Shown: one piece after another, positions 24,495-32,760 of the stretch
How positions within the stretch are numbered: the stretch's first letter is position 1
Layout of the letters: every line of letters starts with the position of its first letter
Source: Vulcanimicrobiota bacterium
Lineage (GTDB): Bacteria > Vulcanimicrobiota > Vulcanimicrobiia > Vulcanimicrobiales > Vulcanimicrobiaceae
NCBI GenBank assembly: GCA_003136655.1
Contig: PLFC01000082.1
Span: forward strand, 1 to 43,085
Length of the DNA stretch: 43,085 bases
Direction: 5' to 3'
Made by a program: the position numbers and the translations under genes
The notes under the pieces: model-generated
Databases searched by the model: none
The model's input: only the letters and a program-made list of their open reading frames with translations
Told to the model about the DNA's origin: nothing

Positions 24495-27242
24495 TCACAT
24501 TCTGTACTGAAATTTTAGCCGAAGCGTGCGCGCATTGGGGTAACCCTGGGGCACGTAGCCCGCGCGGCCGTAGCTCCAGGGCACCGCTTGGTGCACGCCG
24601 TCGTTGGTGGGCACGCCGTTACCCAGGGTGTACGGCGCGTTGTAGCCGCCCGCGGCCTGGTAAGCGATCGCATAGAGCGGGTTGCCGCCCGCATATCCGG
24701 GCGGCCCGATCAGATACGGATTCACCTGATACGCGCTGGGCGTGGCGTTGCCGAACAGGTTGTTCACGTCGAACGATGCGCTGACGCGCCGCGATAGCGC
24801 GCTCTCGAGATGCACGTTGACGAGGAGCAGCGGCGGCGAGCGCAACGTGTTCGGATCGTTGCCCTCCGGCGTGCCCAGGTTTCCGATGTAAGGGTTACTG
24901 ACGGGATTGTACGGATTCGACGGATTCTGCAAGAAATAATAGTTTTCCCCGGGGTTGACGTAGTTGTCGTTGGGCACGAGTTGCGGTTTGTTGGTCTGAG
25001 GGTTAAAGATGTAGACCATCTTGCCGTTGCCGTAGGGATAGCCGGTAGCGTACGACACCGCCGGCGTCAAGCGCACGCGACCGCCGGCCAGCGGCACCTC
25101 GTACGAGAGCGTCGTCGTGAAGTCGGGCACGTAGCCCAGCGGGAAGAGATGGTTCGCCGCGACCGCCGGCGCGTTGAGATCGTTGTAGGCGAACTGCGAA
25201 GCACTCGACGAGGAGCCGCGAATCAGGTTGGAGTCGAGCGTGAAGCCGTCGCGTTTGAGCCAGAGTTCGAAGCCGTGCGCCTGGAGTTTGCCGATGTTGG
25301 TGGGCACGCCCACGCCGTCGGGATTGAGGCCGCCCGCGACCGCGCTGCGGAAATTGTACGGGAGCACGTCGATGCGGTTGTTTTCGTATTCGGCGAAATA
25401 GGTCGCGCGGAATTGGGTGCGGCTGCCGCCTTCGAAGGAATAGGTGAAGTCGTCGCCCTTCTCTGGCGCGAGCGGCACGAACGGCGCGGGCGAACCCGTC
25501 GGCGTTACGTTGGTCGAGTCTGTGCGGTCGGCCTCGAGCGGCTTCGGTGCTACCGTGTTGTGGTCGAAGGTCGCGCGCAACGTGTAGTTCGAGCCGAGCT
25601 CGTACGAACTCGCGACGTGCGGATCGATCGCGCCGACGTTGTAGCTGAAGCCGTCGCTGGGCACGATGTGCGTGTTGGTCAGTCGCGCCGCGCCGGTCAC
25701 GTCGAGCCGGCGCGAGACGCTCCAGGTATCGCCCACGTACGCGAGCGCCGAATACAACGTGGGGTTGGACGCGATCACCTCGTCGGCGGTCGGCACGATC
25801 TCGTTCAAGAACGAATTGTCGATCCGGTACTCCGCGCCGAAGCGCAGATGGTGACGCTCGCCGAGCACGTCCTCGCCGTCGTATCCCAGGCCTTCCTCGC
25901 GCCCGCCCTGTTGCGAGGCCAGCGAAATGCTGCCGTCGGGGAAGCCGTTCTCGTCCCAAAACGGGCCGCCGGCCTGCGAGCCGAATTGCGTCTGATAGAG
26001 TTGCACGCGCGAGAGCGAGTGCGCGCCCGAATGCAGCCATTGGAGTTTGAGAATGTCGTACGTGCCGCGCACGCCCGAGGCGTAATCGACGGGTGCATTC
26101 GGGTTGGTCGAGCCTGGATATACCGTCGTTTGGCCGTTGAACGCGCCGACCGTTTCGCCCGCATAGGGCGAGCCGTATTGATCGTACGTCGCTTGGCCCG
26201 CGAGCGCGACGAACGAGAGGTCGTCGCTCGGCGAGAGCCGGTCGTGCACGTTGCCCGTGATCGAAAACTGTCCGCGACTCTGCAACGCGAGGCCGTACGT
26301 GCCCGCTTCCGAGGGATAGAACGTGCGCCCGTCGCCGTAACCGAAGTACTCGCTGCCCGCGTACGCGGCGAGCGCGTAGCGCCACTTGAGATCGGGTGAC
26401 GCGCCGAGAATTTCCAGATCGCTCGTCTGAAAGAGGCCGCCCGCCAGACCGTCGGCGAGGGAGATGCGCACGCTGCCGGGGTTCGTGCCGACGGCCGGGA
26501 TCTGATCGATCACACCCCCGAGCGCGTTGTCGCCCTGCGTCTCGTATCCCGCGAGCGTGACGGTCGTCGAACCGATGCCCGTGGTCGGCAATTGCGCGCC
26601 GACCACGTTGCCGCCCGGCTCCGCGACCAAGCCTTGCGGCACCGGCACCGAATCGAAGGTGAAAACCGCATCGTCGATCTTGCCGCCGCGCAGAATCGCG
26701 TTGCCGAACGCGTCGAAATCGACGCCGGGCACCGAGGCGATCGACCCTTGCACCGTTCCCGCGCCGTAGTTGCCCAAACCCGACGACGTCGCCGGCGGCG
26801 CGAGTGCGCGCGCCGCATCGCCGTTGACCGTAAACGAGTCGCTCGTGGCGCCATGCGTGAACGCACTGCTCTTGGCTTGCACGGTGCCCACGGTGCGTAG
26901 CGTGCCCGCGAGGCGAACGGCGAGCACCGCATTCTGTCCCGGCAAGACCAACACGCCGGACTCGACCAGCGGCTCGAAGCCGACGGCTTCGACCGTGACG
27001 GTATACGAGTCGGGCGTGACGCCGAGGAGCGTGAAACGCCCGCGTTCGTCGCTGACCGCGGCATACCGGCCCGAGGGCGACGCGGCCGCAACGCGCGCGC
27101 CGGCAACGGTGACGCCGTGCGCGTCGACGACCGTTCCGCTGACGATTCCGGTCGTGGCTTCGGCGGCATTGCCCGCGGCCATTACGGCTACGGCGATGCA
27201 TGCCGCGATCAGCAGCGCCGCGAGGGCGCGCATCTGTTTCAC
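24495..27242 (-). CDS. TonB-dependent receptor with carboxypeptidase-regulatory-like N-terminal domain
   Basis: A 915-residue outer-membrane gated channel. A Sec signal (LAALLIAACIAVAVMAAG) is followed at about residues 32-110 by a CarboxypepD_reg-like beta-sandwich (GIVSGTVVDAHGVTVAGARV ... GRFTLLGVTPDSYTVTVEAVGF). Next comes a plug domain rich in Gly/Val (GVDFDAFGNAILRGGKIDDA) and a long beta-barrel with many aromatic residues. The chain ends LRLKFQYRM; the aromatic residues of the barrel-end signature are there, but the final residue is Met. No TonB box is obvious. Such receptors import carbohydrates, siderophores or other large nutrients; no partner here names the ligand. It implies an outer membrane. 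Confidence 0.9.
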   Translation of the reverse strand: MKQMRALAALLIAACIAVAVMAAGNAAEATTGIVSGTVVDAHGVTVAGARVAAASPSGRYAAVSDERGRFTLLGVTPDSYTVTVEAVGFEPLVESGVLVLPGQNAVLAVRLAGTLRTVGTVQAKSSAFTHGATSDSFTVNGDAARALAPPATSSGLGNYGAGTVQGSIASVPGVDFDAFGNAILRGGKIDDAVFTFDSVPVPQGLVAEPGGNVVGAQLPTTGIGSTTVTLAGYETQGDNALGGVIDQIPAVGTNPGSVRISLADGLAGGLFQTSDLEILGASPDLKWRYALAAYAGSEYFGYGDGRTFYPSEAGTYGLALQSRGQFSITGNVHDRLSPSDDLSFVALAGQATYDQYGSPYAGETVGAFNGQTTVYPGSTNPNAPVDYASGVRGTYDILKLQWLHSGAHSLSRVQLYQTQFGSQAGGPFWDENGFPDGSISLASQQGGREEGLGYDGEDVLGERHHLRFGAEYRIDNSFLNEIVPTADEVIASNPTLYSALAYVGDTWSVSRRLDVTGAARLTNTHIVPSDGFSYNVGAIDPHVASSYELGSNYTLRATFDHNTVAPKPLEADRTDSTNVTPTGSPAPFVPLAPEKGDDFTYSFEGGSRTQFRATYFAEYENNRIDVLPYNFRSAVAGGLNPDGVGVPTNIGKLQAHGFELWLKRDGFTLDSNLIRGSSSSASQFAYNDLNAPAVAANHLFPLGYVPDFTTTLSYEVPLAGGRVRLTPAVSYATGYPYGNGKMVYIFNPQTNKPQLVPNDNYVNPGENYYFLQNPSNPYNPVSNPYIGNLGTPEGNDPNTLRSPPLLLVNVHLESALSRRVSASFDVNNLFGNATPSAYQVNPYLIGPPGYAGGNPLYAIAYQAAGGYNAPYTLGNGVPTNDGVHQAVPWSYGRAGYVPQGYPNARTLRLKFQYRM

Positions 27243-27291
27243 GTCGAGTGCTCCTCCGCCGGGCGCGTACGCCCGGCTCCCGTTCCTGTGG

Positions 27292-27963
27292 TTAGGTCGA
27301 GGCGCAGGAGCGAAGCGGCGGTGCGCGGTCCCTGATGCGGCGGGAATGCGGCGCCTGAGCCCAGTGCCGGGGCCGTTCGTCGCGACGGGCGGTGCGAATG
27401 CACGACGCGCTGCGCGCGGCGGCGATGAGAACGTACGCGAGATAGTCCAGTGCGTCGCGCACGAACGTCGCGACCGCGCCCGGAACCCTGCGCACGAACC
27501 AGCGCAGCAGCAGCATGCAGCCTGCCCCCAAAGTAGCGTGCGCGATCAGGCTAAAGGCGATCGGGCCGCCGAGCCACGCCGTGCCGCCGAGCAGCTTGCC
27601 GCCGAAGGCCACTTGTTCGGCGCTTTCCATCACGAACAACAGCGCGAATTGCAGCGTCAACACGAGCGGAAGATCGCGCAGCGGAGAGACGTCGCGGTAG
27701 CGGCGCATGAGGGCGAGGGTCTGGTCGGCTTCCGCGCGGCGTTCGCCGCGACGCAGCAGGGCGCAGCAGCGCCGCCGCGCCGCTTCTAGGGCGGCAATGA
27801 CGCCGAGCAAGAACGCCGGGAGCACGCTCGCATGGTTGTCGTCGGCGTAGCCCGCCCCGACCAGCCCGCTGTTGGAGACCGTCTCCACGAACGCATCGCC
27901 CAGCGCCGCGGCTACCAGCGCCACGGCGAGGAGAAACGGCAAGCGCGAAAGGGGGCCGAACAC
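27292..27963 (-). CDS. Hypothetical integral membrane protein
   Basis: A 223-residue protein not recognised as a family. It has hydrophobic segments near residues 8-24, 47-60, 100-115 and 131-155, a cluster of basic residues and cysteines after the second segment (ARRRCCALLRRGERR), and a strongly basic, Arg-rich C-terminus that may be disordered. The GTG start at 27963 faces the FAH-family gene. No convincing ribosome-binding site is seen, so the true start may lie slightly downstream. It lies 49 bases upstream of the TonB receptor on the same strand and may be co-transcribed with it. Confidence 0.55.
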   Translation of the reverse strand: MFGPLSRLPFLLAVALVAAALGDAFVETVSNSGLVGAGYADDNHASVLPAFLLGVIAALEAARRRCCALLRRGERRAEADQTLALMRRYRDVSPLRDLPLVLTLQFALLFVMESAEQVAFGGKLLGGTAWLGGPIAFSLIAHATLGAGCMLLLRWFVRRVPGAVATFVRDALDYLAYVLIAAARSASCIRTARRDERPRHWAQAPHSRRIRDRAPPLRSCAST

Positions 27964-28021
27964 GGTGACGCGCGCTTTTCGGCCGACGGAGATTGGTCAC
28001 CCGCTGCCAAACTCGTCGAGC

Positions 28022-29008
28022 GTGACACCTTCACGCAGCGCCTTCCTCGCCGGCACGGCCGCCGCGACGGTGGCGGCGACAGCATCCGCACCCACCGCGG
28101 CCGAGGCCGGCGAGGCGCCGCGCAGCCTGACCTACACCACCCTGCGCGACGGCGCGCGCGATCACTTGGGACTGCGCACGTCGCGCGGCATAATCGACGT
28201 GGGTCGAGCCGCGGCGGCGCTCGGACTGGCCGGCGTGCCGCAAACGGTCGACGACGTCGTCGCCGGCCGCGGCGACGTGAGCGTCTTGGCGCGCATCGCG
28301 CTGCACGCGCCCGCCTCGGCGGTGCGCGCCGAGAACGCGGTCGAATACGGGCCGCTGGTCTCGCGTCCACCCAAGATCGTCTGCGTCGGCCTGAATTATC
28401 GCGCGCACCTGGCCGAGACCGGTGAGAAATTGCCGCCGTTTCCGGATCTGTTCAACAAGTACAATACCTCGCTCAACCGCCACAACGGCACGATCGACGT
28501 CTCTTCGCTGCCCTTCAAGAATTTCGATTACGAGTCCGAGTTGGTGATGATCGTCGGCAAGCGGGCGCGCAACGTGCCCGAGAGCGAAGCGCTCGCGTAC
28601 GTCTTCGGGTATGCCGCGGGCCACGACTTCAGCGCGCGCGACGCGCAGTTGCGCGTTTCGCAGTGGATGTCGGGAAAGACGCCCGATGAGTTCGCGCCGC
28701 TCGGCCCGTGGCTCGTCGGCGCGGAGCGCGTTCCCGATCCACAGTCGCTGCAAATCCAAACCTTCGTCAACGACGAGACGACGCCGCGGCAAGACATGAA
28801 CACCTCGCAGATGATCTTCTCGTGCGCGCACATCGTCAGTTATACGTCGAGTTTCATCACGCTGGAGCCCGGCGACGTGATCTTCACGGGCACGCCGAGC
28901 GGCGTGATCTTGGGCTATCCTAAGGAGAAGCAGGTGTGGCTCAAGCCCGGCGATCGCATTCGCACGGTCATCTCCGGGGTCGGCGAACTGCGTTTTTCGC
29001 TGGTGTGA
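28022..29008 (+). CDS. Fumarylacetoacetate hydrolase (FAH) family protein with an export-like N-terminus
   Basis: A 328-residue member of the FAH/2-keto-4-pentenoate hydratase-type superfamily, which hydrolyses or decarboxylates beta-dicarbonyl compounds with a divalent metal. The metal ligands are present: E171 and E173 in YESELVMIVG and D202 in HDFSARD. Other segments are VGLNYRAHLAETG at the start of the core and LEPGDVIFTGTPSGV near the end. Unusually, the N-terminus (SRSAFLAGTAAATVAATASA, then TAAEAG) looks like an export signal, with a partial Tat-like SRSAFL. A GTG at 27965, preceded by AAGGGGG, is an alternative start and would add 19 residues. It is followed 64 bases later by the first NHL-SGNH gene. 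Confidence 0.85.
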   Translation: MTPSRSAFLAGTAAATVAATASAPTAAEAGEAPRSLTYTTLRDGARDHLGLRTSRGIIDVGRAAAALGLAGVPQTVDDVVAGRGDVSVLARIALHAPASAVRAENAVEYGPLVSRPPKIVCVGLNYRAHLAETGEKLPPFPDLFNKYNTSLNRHNGTIDVSSLPFKNFDYESELVMIVGKRARNVPESEALAYVFGYAAGHDFSARDAQLRVSQWMSGKTPDEFAPLGPWLVGAERVPDPQSLQIQTFVNDETTPRQDMNTSQMIFSCAHIVSYTSSFITLEPGDVIFTGTPSGVILGYPKEKQVWLKPGDRIRTVISGVGELRFSLV

Positions 29009-29072
29009 GACGCGGGCGGTCGCACGGCCACGCCGCGAGGTGTATCGGCCGCGCGACGGCAAACCAGCGAGC

Positions 29073-30881
29073 ATGAGTGCGGTTTCCGGGTTCGCTGCGC
29101 GCGGGTTGTGCGCGGTTTTGGTTTTCTCCGCGTGTGCCTCGTCCGGGCCGCCGGCGACTGCGGCGGTGGCGAGCGATCAACAAGTTCGCACCATCGCGGG
29201 TTCGGGGCGTCCGGGCTTTACCGACGGGCCGGCGCTGAGCGCCACGTTTCTCTTGCCGACCGCCATCGTGCGGGCCGCCGACGGCACGCTCTACGTGGCC
29301 GACGAGGCCGCGCAGCGCATTCGTGAAGTACGCCCCGACGGCTCGGTCACGACGATCGCGGGCTCCGGCGCGCTCGCGCCCGACGGCCTCTCGGTAAAGG
29401 GCGGCTTCGCCAACGGCAGCGCGCTCTCGGCCAAGTTCAGCCGTCCCAACGGCTTGGCCATCGGTCCCGGCGGTTCGCTGTATATCTCCGAACGTCTCAA
29501 CGCGTGCATCCGCAAACTCGACCACGGCGTCGTTTCCACGTTCGTGGGAAAGTGCGACGAGCGCGGAACCGCGGATGGTGCGCAGGCCGTGGCTCGCTTC
29601 AAGGATCCGCGCGCGCTCGTTTTCGACCGCGCGGGCGTGCTCTACGTCGCCGATTACGGCGTCGGCGTTCGCGTCGTTACGCCCGCCGGTGCGGTCTCGA
29701 CGCTCAAATTCAGATCGAGCGGCGCTCAGGAAGCGTGGGGCCTGACCATCGGCGGCGAACCCGCGGACCCCACGCTCGTCGTCTCGACCCCGCGCGAGAT
29801 CGACATCATGCATCTGCTGACGCACCAAGACCAGGTGATCGGCACGACGACCGGAGCCGAGGGCGACCGTATCTTCGGCAACGTCAATCAGCTCGTCGCG
29901 CTCGACCATCGCGAGTTTCTCTTCACCGACATCAAGGCGAGCAACATCCGCTATCTGCGCCTGCCGGTCGAACCGTTCGCCACGACCGTGTACACGCAAA
30001 CGATCGCCGGCGGCGAGGCCGAGCGCAACATCGACAATGCGGGCTATGCCAACGGCAGCCGAACGTCGGCGCGCTTCTTCGTGCCGCGCGGCATCGCCGA
30101 AGCGAACGGCAACGCGTACATCGCCGATGCCGGCAACCGGCGCATCCGCGAAGTGTCGCTGCCCCACTTCCGCGTGCCGGAGTCGGGCTTTGCCGACACC
30201 ACGCCCTACGATACCTCGCACTATCAGATCCTGTACATCGGCGCCTCGTGGGTCTTCTGGGACGCTCTCGGCGACGACTCGATCTGCGGGCGCCTCGAAT
30301 CCGAACTCGATGCCGCGCATCGCTTCGCCAAACCGGTGCGCTGCCACACCGTGCGCATGGACGCGGCGAGCCTGGGGCAGATGGAAGACTATCTCGACAA
30401 CTATCTACAAGGACACGTCGATCTGGTCGTCGTCAACGTAAATCTCTCGGAAGCGCGCTCGCTTTTCCCCAACAGCAATCCGCCTTCGAATGCGGCGGCA
30501 ATCGAGAAATTTCACGACAACATCGCCGCGCTGAAGCAGAAGTTGGCCAAGTCCGGCATCAAGTTGGTCCTCTTGTGGAATAACGCAGCCGACGACGTGT
30601 CGTCGTCGGAAAACTATTGGGAGCGCGAAGAGGGCGCGGGCAAGGTGGACTTGCCCGTCGATCTGAGCGACAGTTACACGCTGGCCACCCGGCCCATGAT
30701 CGAGTCGGTCGCAGCCCTGCCGGTTTTTGAAGTCGACACCTATCCCGATTTCCAACGTGCCGAGCGCGAACGAGACCCGGCCGTGCTCTTCGGTACCGGC
30801 GATAGCCACATGTCGCCCCGCGGCTCGGCCTACATCGCGCAGCTCCTGGCGCGCTACATCATCGGCGAGAAGAGTATCTAG
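29073..30881 (+). CDS. NHL-repeat beta-propeller fused to an SGNH-hydrolase-like domain (paralogue 1)
   Basis: A 602-residue secreted protein. The signal ends in VFSAC, a possible lipobox. About residues 30-375 hold NHL repeats of the type 'xDG-x-ALxA-F-P-L-G-LYVAD-NxxIR' (for example GTLYVADEAAQRIREV, GSLYISERLNACIRKL, NAYIADAGNRRIREV). From about residue 382 an SGNH-like domain begins: IGASWVFW (Ser 392, with Ala where GDS usually has Asp), LDLVVVNVNL-type strands, and a C-terminal D577-S-H579 in GDSHMSPRGSAY. That Ser/Asp/His set fits a hydrolase or acyl-transfer triad. The start at 29073 is chosen for the signal peptide; GTG 29040 is possible. It is the most diverged of the three tandem paralogues. 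Confidence 0.8.
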   Translation: MSAVSGFAARGLCAVLVFSACASSGPPATAAVASDQQVRTIAGSGRPGFTDGPALSATFLLPTAIVRAADGTLYVADEAAQRIREVRPDGSVTTIAGSGALAPDGLSVKGGFANGSALSAKFSRPNGLAIGPGGSLYISERLNACIRKLDHGVVSTFVGKCDERGTADGAQAVARFKDPRALVFDRAGVLYVADYGVGVRVVTPAGAVSTLKFRSSGAQEAWGLTIGGEPADPTLVVSTPREIDIMHLLTHQDQVIGTTTGAEGDRIFGNVNQLVALDHREFLFTDIKASNIRYLRLPVEPFATTVYTQTIAGGEAERNIDNAGYANGSRTSARFFVPRGIAEANGNAYIADAGNRRIREVSLPHFRVPESGFADTTPYDTSHYQILYIGASWVFWDALGDDSICGRLESELDAAHRFAKPVRCHTVRMDAASLGQMEDYLDNYLQGHVDLVVVNVNLSEARSLFPNSNPPSNAAAIEKFHDNIAALKQKLAKSGIKLVLLWNNAADDVSSSENYWEREEGAGKVDLPVDLSDSYTLATRPMIESVAALPVFEVDTYPDFQRAERERDPAVLFGTGDSHMSPRGSAYIAQLLARYIIGEKSI

Positions 30882-30921
30882 TGCCGCCTGCCGAATCGCC
30901 CTCCGGCTGAGTGCGACCCTT

Positions 30922-30926
30922 GGAGG
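30922..30926 (+). promoter_or_regulatory. Ribosome-binding site pointing to a non-standard ATC start
   Basis: GGAGG lies 7 bases before ATC at 30934, in the short gap between two NHL-SGNH genes. No ATG, GTG or TTG start in the correct frame follows before the lipoprotein signal, so this site supports ATC as the initiation codon. Confidence 0.5.
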
Positions 30927-30933
30927 CCCGTCG

Positions 30934-32760
30934 ATCAAAAATCTAGCTCCCGCGCTCCTTCTGTCGTTACTGACGGCCTGTTCGCACACGTCGAGCGCGC
31001 CCAACCCGGCGGATTCGCCCGGGGTGAGCGACGTGCCGGAGCCAATCGTCGCCACGCTCGCCGGCAACGGTCGCATGCGCGCCGACGACGGCGACGCTCT
31101 CGGCGCTGCATTTCTGTTTCCCTACGGTGTGGCCGTTGCGCCGGACGGCAGCGTCTACGTCAGCGACGCCGGCGCGCAAGCGATTCGACGCATCGCCGAC
31201 GGCAAGGTGACCTTCGTCGCCGGCAACGCGCCTTTGGGTGTTACGCCGCAGGCGCGTAAGGGCGGATACGTCGACGGCCCGGCGATGGCCGCAAGGTTCG
31301 TGTGGCCCACCGGCCTCGCGCTCGCGAAGGACGGCAGCCTCTTTATCGCCGACACGGGCAATCATTGCATCCGCCGCCTGCAGAACGGCGTCGTGACGAC
31401 GTACGCAGGCGCGCGCACGCCGGGCAACGCCGACGGCGAACGGCTCGAGGCGCGCTTTGCTTTGCCGCAAGGGCTGGCCCTCGACGACGACGGCAACCTC
31501 TACGTGGCCGACTTCGGTAACGGCATTCGCCGGATTACGCCCGCGGGCGTGGTCAGCACGCTCAAGCAGCTTCGGACCAAGCAAGGCCGCGTGCTCGGGA
31601 TCGACGCGAAGGGCGCGGGCCCGACGCTGCAGATTGCGTATACGGAGGACGACGCGCTGCACCTGTGGACGCCGGCCGGCGCGCAAGTCGTTCTCGCAAG
31701 CGCGAAGATCGAACCGGTCGAAGACGATCTGCACGCGGCGGGCAGCTTCTACGGCGTTACTATTTTAGGCCCAAAGGCCGTCGCCGTCACCGACGTGCTG
31801 CACAACGTCGTGCGCTTTATCCGGTTCGGCAGTAAGCCGTTTACGACTTGGCCCAATTCGCGCATCATCGCGGGCGCCGCACGTGAGGGCAACGGGGCTC
31901 CCGGCGGCTACGCCGACGGGCCGCCGCCGGCATCGCTGGTCGACATTCCCTTGGGCATCGCGCGCATGCCCGACGGCAATTTGGTGTTCACCGACGCCGG
32001 CAATCGTCGCGTTCGGACGATCTCCAACGTCGATCCGCGCGGTCCGGTCGGTCCCGACCTCAAAGGGTTATACGGACCTAAGGACGCCTATCGCATCACC
32101 GTAATCGGTGACTCTTTCACCTTTGCCAACGTGCTTTGGCAAGAATCGATCGCGGGCCGCATCGAAACGGCGCTCAAGGCCGCCAACGCCGCCGGCAAAC
32201 CGATCTTCGTCAGCACCGTCCGGCTCGACGGCGTGCCCATTTCCGGTCAGGCGAGTTTCATCAGCGAGCACCTGGGCGACGGGCAAACCGACTTGGTCGT
32301 CATGCTCATCGACGACATCACGCAGGCCCACGAGATGAATCGCCAGGATCTGAGAAACGGACGCTGGCGGACCGTGACGCCGGGACGATTGTTGGCGCTG
32401 CAACGCAGCCTCGACCAACGCGGCACGCACTTCATGATCGTCGTGATTCCGGCTGCGCGTTCGGTATCGCTGAACGAAGTGCCCGAGATCGGGGCGTTCA
32501 ACGACGGCCAGGTCACCGCAGTCTCGTTCGAACAGGACAACGACCGGGCGCGACAGATCGCCGACTTCTACCAGCGCGCCGGCGTGCATGCGCTGGTGCT
32601 CCTCGATTCCATGGAGAAGTTCGAGGCGACCGCGGGTCGCATCTCGCTCTACAACATGCGCGACATTCACCTCTCGCCGCAGGGGTCGTCGTTCGTCGGC
32701 GACCGCATCGCCGAGGAGATCGAGCGCTGGCAGCCCTGGTCGCCGAACGCGCTGCCATGA
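30934..32760 (+). CDS. NHL-repeat beta-propeller fused to an SGNH-hydrolase domain, lipoprotein (paralogue 2)
   Basis: A 608-residue predicted lipoprotein: KNLAPALLLSLLTACSH gives a lipobox LTAC, so it should be anchored at the cell envelope. Residues about 45-375 are NHL repeats (GSVYVSDAGAQAIRRI, GSLFIADTGNHCIRRL, GNLYVADFGNGIRRI, GNLVFTDAGNRRVRTI). The C-terminal domain is a recognisable SGNH hydrolase: VIGDSFTF with Ser 394, and D577-I-H579 in DIHLSPQG. No ATG/GTG/TTG is in frame near the signal peptide; the best start is ATC at 30934, exactly where the next paralogue has ATG. Earlier in-frame starts lie inside the preceding gene and give an unlikely N-terminus. The stop overlaps the next gene (ATGA). 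Confidence 0.85.
   Translation: MKNLAPALLLSLLTACSHTSSAPNPADSPGVSDVPEPIVATLAGNGRMRADDGDALGAAFLFPYGVAVAPDGSVYVSDAGAQAIRRIADGKVTFVAGNAPLGVTPQARKGGYVDGPAMAARFVWPTGLALAKDGSLFIADTGNHCIRRLQNGVVTTYAGARTPGNADGERLEARFALPQGLALDDDGNLYVADFGNGIRRITPAGVVSTLKQLRTKQGRVLGIDAKGAGPTLQIAYTEDDALHLWTPAGAQVVLASAKIEPVEDDLHAAGSFYGVTILGPKAVAVTDVLHNVVRFIRFGSKPFTTWPNSRIIAGAAREGNGAPGGYADGPPPASLVDIPLGIARMPDGNLVFTDAGNRRVRTISNVDPRGPVGPDLKGLYGPKDAYRITVIGDSFTFANVLWQESIAGRIETALKAANAAGKPIFVSTVRLDGVPISGQASFISEHLGDGQTDLVVMLIDDITQAHEMNRQDLRNGRWRTVTPGRLLALQRSLDQRGTHFMIVVIPAARSVSLNEVPEIGAFNDGQVTAVSFEQDNDRARQIADFYQRAGVHALVLLDSMEKFEATAGRISLYNMRDIHLSPQGSSFVGDRIAEEIERWQPWSPNALP

Noticed and set aside
24810-26399. 529-codon plus-strand frame opposite the TonB receptor
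   Set aside because: Val/Arg-rich shadow with no recognisable motif.
30727-30933. In-frame TTG start for NHL-SGNH paralogue 2 inside the previous gene
   Set aside because: It would overlap the previous gene by 155 bases and bury the lipoprotein signal; the ATC with GGAGG fits better.
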